Below, in pieces: positions 6,296-7,988 of a stretch of DNA of 7,988 bases (the stretch's first letter is position 1; each line of letters starts with the position of its first letter). Both the position numbers and the translations under genes were made by a program. A model generated the notes under the pieces. That model did not search any database and was not told the DNA's origin. It saw only the letters and a list, made by a program, of their open reading frames with translations. The stretch comes from Sedimentisphaerales bacterium. Its GTDB lineage: Bacteria; Planctomycetota; Phycisphaerae; Sedimentisphaerales; SM23-30. The stretch is from the NCBI GenBank assembly GCA_030640865.1, contig DAOWIP010000061.1:1-7988 (forward strand), given 5' to 3'.

Positions 6296-7420
6296 ACTGG
6301 TTTTTTGCTGCCTCAATAATGGAGCCAGACTCATCCCGTCAAACTTCACTCCCCGCGGCTTTTCAAGGCCGCACATCTCAATCAATGTCGGCAGTAAATC
6401 AAGATGGGCCGTCAGCCGATCTATGTCAGTACCCGGATATAATTCGCCGCCCGGCCAACGAATAAAACACGGCACACGATGGCCGCCGTCGTATTCGCTG
6501 CCTTTTGTGCCACGCATACCGGCATTATAACCCCTGCCCGCCCGGAACCCGGCCGCGGTACCGTTGTCCGTCATAAAAATAAGTATCGTATTTTCTTCCA
6601 GCCCCAGCAGCTTCAACTTCTCAAGCAGCCCGGCCATATTCTCATCGATATTGGTAATCATGCCGTAAAATTCGGGGTTCGGCACATTTTTGCCGCGATA
6701 CATACTGCTGTATTTTTCAGCGACATTAAAAGGGGAATGCGGCGCATTGGTGGTTAGATAAACAAAAAACGGCCTGTCCTTATTAAGTTCGACAAATCGC
6801 AGTGCCTCATCAAACCATACGTCGGTACAATAGCCCGCAAAATTTTCGGCCCGGCCGTTATGCCGATAGGTGTCGTCAAAGTAGTCGTTGTCCCAATAGT
6901 CGGGCGTCTGACCGATACCACCACCGCCATGAACCAATGCTTCCTGAAAGCCGCGGTCCTGGGGTCGAAATGGGTAATTATCACCCAAATGCCACTTGCC
7001 GAATATGCCTGTGCGATAACCGCCTGCCGAAAAAACATCGGCCATTGTAACTTCGTCTTTGCGCAGCAGAGACCGGCCCATAACGGTATGCCAGACACCG
7101 GTGCGATTACAATATCGCCCGGTCATCAACGCCGCACGGGTCGGGGCGCACGTCGAGCCAACGTGAAAGTTCGTCAGCCGTACGCTTTGTTCGTGCAGCC
7201 GATCAAGGGTAGGCGTTCGAATAACCGTATTGCCAAGACAGCCGACGTCCCCATAACCCTGATCGTCGGTAATAACTAAAATGACATTGGGTCGTTTTTG
7301 AGATTTCCTTCGGGAAACAACACGTTCCGGACCGTTGACGCATCCGGGCAATATAAACGGCGCAGCGGCCAAACCAATCGTCTTGAGAAACCGGCGTCTG
7401 GAGGTATCTGATAAATTCAT
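6293..7420 (-). CDS. Sulfatase S3, catalytic part ending at internal amber codon
   Basis: These 375 residues are the N-terminal two thirds of a sulfatase whose full frame (to 5645) would span 591 codons. The leader S-R8-R9-R-F-L-K with L-P-G-C (Cys27) is a good Tat lipoprotein signal. D52-D53 bind the metal and C91-A-P-T-R95 is the formylglycine site. G-K-W-H (K142, H144), N-A-P-H (H228), T-D-N-G (D285, N286) and K306 complete the active site. All catalytic residues therefore precede the stop. The C-terminal subdomain that completes the alpha/beta fold is lost, so the truncated product is probably unstable. ATG 7420 follows the stop of the isomerase gene by only three bases, with a GGGGA-like site inside that gene's last codons, so translational coupling is likely. 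The core resembles S2 more than S1, including a D-G-x-S-L-x-P-L-L stretch just before the interruption. Confidence 0.92.
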   Translation of the reverse strand: MNLSDTSRRRFLKTIGLAAAPFILPGCVNGPERVVSRRKSQKRPNVILVITDDQGYGDVGCLGNTVIRTPTLDRLHEQSVRLTNFHVGSTCAPTRAALMTGRYCNRTGVWHTVMGRSLLRKDEVTMADVFSAGGYRTGIFGKWHLGDNYPFRPQDRGFQEALVHGGGGIGQTPDYWDNDYFDDTYRHNGRAENFAGYCTDVWFDEALRFVELNKDRPFFVYLTTNAPHSPFNVAEKYSSMYRGKNVPNPEFYGMITNIDENMAGLLEKLKLLGLEENTILIFMTDNGTAAGFRAGRGYNAGMRGTKGSEYDGGHRVPCFIRWPGGELYPGTDIDRLTAHLDLLPTLIEMCGLEKPRGVKFDGMSLAPLLRQQKTS

Positions 7421-7423
7421 TGG

Positions 7424-7988
7424 TTACTTTATCCCCACTACTTTTTTAATAATTGATTGTGTCCAACGTACTGCCCGCCAGTCATCGGCTTTTGCCAGGT
7501 CGGGATCGGTTGTTTTTTTATTACGTCTGAGAACCGATTCGACACCCCAAAAACCGGTATAGCCGCTTTCAACGGAAATCTTCACCAGCTTGGCCAGGTC
7601 GTACTGGGGGTGAGTCCCGTCCAACTGCCAATTGGCCTTGACGGAAACGCCTTTGGCATAAGGCATTGCCAATCGCACGGCCTCATATACATCTGCTTCG
7701 GGTGTTTGTTTATAGTTTCCGTAATCCGGTAATATGCCGAAGTGCGGACTGTTCACTTTTTTCATCAGGTTCGGCAGCCAGTGAGGATACGAAGACAGAC
7801 CGCCGTGATTCTCGATTAAAACATTGATTTTTGATTCTTTAGCATATTCGATCAATGCGCCGAACGAGTCCGCGGCCCGATTGAGGGCGTCCGGGTCTTC
7901 CTGTGGTGTTTTGCCTCCTCCTCTGGTGTTGCAGCGTATGGCATGGCAGCCCAGATAGGCGGCGACATCAACCCATTTACGGTGATTG
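7424..7988 (-). CDS. Sugar phosphate isomerase/epimerase (TIM barrel), 5'-truncated
   Basis: The frame is open from the window edge to a TAA at 7424-7426 and gives 187 visible residues. The start lies outside the window; a TTG at 7855 is internal, because the frame before it reads through typical family sequence such as W-V-D-V-A-A-Y-L-G-C-H-A-I-R. The protein belongs to the xylose isomerase-like TIM-barrel family. Likely metal or catalytic residues in visible numbering are E59 in I-E-N-H-G-G, D88 in L-P-D-Y-G-N and E150 in W-G-V-E-S. Relatives include isomerases and epimerases of free or phosphorylated sugars and inositols; the substrate cannot be fixed here. Whether the protein is cytoplasmic or exported is also unknown, since the N-terminus is missing. 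It is the first visible gene of the operon that continues into the three sulfatases, which suggests it processes a sugar released from their substrate. Confidence 0.88.
   Translation of the reverse strand, partial: NHRKWVDVAAYLGCHAIRCNTRGGGKTPQEDPDALNRAADSFGALIEYAKESKINVLIENHGGLSSYPHWLPNLMKKVNSPHFGILPDYGNYKQTPEADVYEAVRLAMPYAKGVSVKANWQLDGTHPQYDLAKLVKISVESGYTGFWGVESVLRRNKKTTDPDLAKADDWRAVRWTQSIIKKVVGIK

Noticed and set aside
6278..6298. Frameshift as the cause of the S3 interruption
   Set aside because: Codon by codon, the parts before and after 6293-6295 are in the same frame; only a TAG separates them.
7424..7855. Short isomerase gene starting at TTG 7855
   Set aside because: The frame upstream stays open to the window edge and encodes typical family sequence, so the gene is truncated by the window.

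Overview
The window most likely comes from a member of the Planctomycetota, perhaps a Phycisphaerae-type bacterium. A related sulfatase-rich phylum such as Kiritimatiellota or Lentisphaerota cannot be excluded. The reasons are a dense cluster of formylglycine-type sulfatases with Tat (twin-arginine) lipoprotein-like leaders, a TIM-barrel sugar isomerase beside them, short REP-like palindromes between genes, and a moderate GC content. This placement is inferred from gene content; there is no rRNA or other marker gene here.

Plus-strand left part (1-2208): a 5'-truncated, mostly helical protein of unknown function overlaps a family 2 glycosyltransferase of the dolichyl/polyprenyl-phosphate sugar synthase type. 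A gap of about 200 bp follows, holding two 51-bp copies of a REP-like repeat and two other small palindromes. The first repeat copy runs into the 3' end of the glycosyltransferase gene. Next is an ArfB-type ribosome-rescue peptidyl-tRNA hydrolase with its GGQ motif and basic tail.

Minus-strand right part (2235-7988), transcribed from right to left: a 5'-truncated sugar phosphate isomerase/epimerase, then three sulfatases called S3, S2 and S1 here. All three carry a twin-arginine leader with a cysteine at residue 27 or its equivalent, the CxPxR formylglycine site, and the usual metal- and sulfate-binding residues. S2 and S3 add a C-terminal beta-rich domain that S1 lacks. S3 is split by an in-frame TAG exactly where S2 has a conserved Trp (TGG), while the rest of the frame stays open for another 215 codons. 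The likely joint role is desulfation of a sulfated polysaccharide outside the cytoplasmic membrane, with the isomerase handling a released sugar. The substrate cannot be read from the sequence.

The most notable points are the single-base amber interruption of S3, a nearly identical signal-peptide segment shared by two otherwise divergent sulfatases, the REP-like elements, and a structured 174-bp gap upstream of S2. I found no phage, CRISPR, transposase, tRNA or rRNA genes.
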